Positions 13,114-14,058 of a stretch of DNA of 14,058 nt are shown here, piece after piece. The position numbers and the translations under genes were made by a program. The number at the start of each line of letters is the position of its first letter. Position 1 is the first letter of the stretch. The DNA is from Cellulomonas sp. Its GTDB lineage: Bacteria > Actinomycetota > Actinomycetes > Actinomycetales > Cellulomonadaceae. Under the pieces are notes generated by a model. That model was not told the DNA's origin and did no database searches. It was given only the letters and a program-made list of their open reading frames with translations. The stretch lies in NCBI GenBank assembly GCA_027451305.1, contig DAIDJQ010000188.1, positions 1 to 14,058 on the forward strand. Direction: 5' to 3'.

Positions 13114-13164
13114 ATCGGCTGGTCGGCGGTGCAGGACACGCCGGGAGTTGCGGGGGGTACGGCT

Positions 13165-13187
13165 GACACGACGCCTGGCGTGGTGTC
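13165..13187. promoter_or_regulatory. 23-bp near-perfect dyad upstream of clpX
   Basis: Arms GACAC.ACGCC (13165-13175) and GGCGT.GTGTC (13177-13187) are symmetric about T13176, with ten of eleven pairs matched; the one mismatch is G13170/G13182. It ends 83 bp before the clpX start and lies after the clpP2 terminator, where a clpX promoter is expected. A possible -35 (CTGACA, 13163-13168) overlaps its left end but no convincing -10 was found. Likely a dimeric repressor or activator site; the regulator is unknown. Confidence 0.6.
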
Positions 13188-13270
13188 CAATGGGATGACG
13201 CGCACCGCCGCCGGCGCCGTGCGGGACGATGCACGGACGCACCGCGGGTGCACACGAGGAAGGGGCATCA

Positions 13271-14058
13271 GTGGCTCGGATCGGGGACGGGGCCGACCTC
13301 CTCAAGTGCTCCTTCTGCGGGAAGTCGCAGAAGCAGGTCAAGAAGCTGATCGCCGGGCCGGGCGTGTACATCTGCGACGAGTGCATCGACCTCTGCAACG
13401 AGATCATCGAGGAAGAGCTGGCGGAGAGCACCGAGGCGGGCATGGTCGAGCTGCCCAAGCCGAAGGAGATCTTCGAGTTCCTCGAGCAGTACGTCATCGG
13501 CCAGGACTCCGCGAAGCGCTCGCTGGCCGTCGCGGTCTACAACCACTACAAGCGCATCCAGGCGGGCGAGACCAGCCGGGTCGGTCCCGCAGAGGACCAC
13601 GTGGAGATCGCCAAGTCCAACATCCTGCTGATCGGCCCCACGGGCTGCGGCAAGACGTACCTGGCGCAGACGCTCGCCAAGATGCTCAACGTGCCGTTCG
13701 CCATCGCCGACGCCACGGCCCTCACCGAGGCGGGCTACGTCGGCGAGGACGTGGAGAACATCCTGCTCAAGCTGATCCAGGCCGCCGACTACGACGTCAA
13801 GAAGGCCGAGACCGGCATCATCTACATCGACGAGGTCGACAAGATCGCCCGCAAGAGCGAGAACCCGTCGATCACGCGGGACGTGTCCGGCGAGGGCGTG
13901 CAGCAGGCGCTCCTGAAGATCCTCGAGGGGACCACGGCGTCGGTGCCCCCGCAGGGCGGGCGCAAGCACCCGCACCAGGAGTTCATCCAGATCGACACCA
14001 CCAACGTGCTGTTCATCGTCGCGGGTGCGTTCGCCGGGTTGGACGAGATCATCACGTC
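13271..14058 (+). CDS. clpX: Clp protease ATP-binding subunit ClpX (3' end cut by window edge)
   Basis: Hexameric AAA+ unfoldase that selects substrates and threads them into ClpP1P2. About 262 residues of a usual 420 or so are visible. The N-terminal zinc-binding domain has Cys13, Cys16, Cys35 and Cys38. Walker A is GPTGCGKT at 122-129, the pore-1 loop is GYVG at 155-158, and Walker B is IIYIDEVDK at 183-191. The visible end reaches [15 protein letters not shown] near the sensor-1 region. The start is GTG at 13271 with GAGGAAGG upstream. The 224-bp gap with terminator and dyad suggests its own promoter rather than strict co-transcription with clpP1P2. Confidence 0.96.
   Translation, partial: MARIGDGADLLKCSFCGKSQKQVKKLIAGPGVYICDECIDLCNEIIEEELAESTEAGMVELPKPKEIFEFLEQYVIGQDSAKRSLAVAVYNHYKRIQAGETSRVGPAEDHVEIAKSNILLIGPTGCGKTYLAQTLAKMLNVPFAIADATALTEAGYVGEDVENILLKLIQAADYDVKKAETGIIYIDEVDKIARKSENPSITRDVSGEGVQQALLKILEGTTASVPPQGGRKHPHQEFIQIDTTNVLFIVAGAFAGLDEIIT

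Noticed and set aside
13047..13270. CIRCE or HspR (HAIR) heat-shock operator before clpX
   Set aside because: The dyad found does not match either the CIRCE arms or the CTTGAGT/ACTCAAG form.
1..14058. Mobile elements, CRISPR arrays, tRNA or rRNA genes
   Set aside because: No transposase or integrase motifs, no regularly spaced repeats, and no conserved RNA gene segments were found on either strand.

Overview
The sequence is very GC-rich. It uses many GTG starts with GGAG-type ribosome binding sites, and it has a tig-clpP1-clpP2-clpX block with two clpP paralogues. Together these point to an actinomycete, most likely a plant-polymer-degrading Micrococcales lineage such as Cellulomonadaceae or Promicromonosporaceae. 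The phylum is well supported; the family is inference.

Left half (1-8390): a pectin / rhamnogalacturonan (unsaturated uronate) catabolic island in two divergent arms. The minus-strand arm reads iclR regulator -> eda (KDPG aldolase) -> kdgK (KDG kinase, cut by the left edge). The plus-strand arm reads MHS-type MFS transporter -> rhamnose-mutarotase-like protein -> GH105/GH88 unsaturated uronyl hydrolase -> FAH-family hydrolase -> kduD -> kduI. Together they give a nearly complete intracellular route: an imported unsaturated oligouronide is split by the GH105 enzyme. The released 4-deoxy-5-ketouronate is isomerised by KduI and reduced by KduD to 2-keto-3-deoxygluconate. KdgK then phosphorylates this, and Eda splits it to pyruvate and glyceraldehyde-3-phosphate. 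No lyase and no secreted enzyme lies in the window. The FAH hydrolase and the mutarotase are extra to the textbook pathway and suggest that rhamnose or a diketo-acid side branch is also handled. The divergent control region (about 2404-2660) holds a promoter with an IclR-like palindrome in its spacer, plus further dyads in a roughly 150-nt leader.

Middle (8391-9986): a strong back-to-back hairpin structure closes kduI and the convergent mscL (mechanosensitive channel). An unrecognised 234-residue protein follows on the minus strand, divergent from tig.

Right half (9987-14058): conserved protein-quality-control core of tig (trigger factor), clpP1, clpP2 and clpX (cut by the right edge). A candidate ClgR box and TAGGGT -10 element precede clpP1. 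Large hairpins follow tig and clpP2. A 23-bp near-perfect dyad lies about 85-105 bp upstream of clpX. No mobile element, CRISPR array, rRNA or tRNA was seen. Most of the novelty is in regulatory DNA and in the non-canonical members of the uronate operon.
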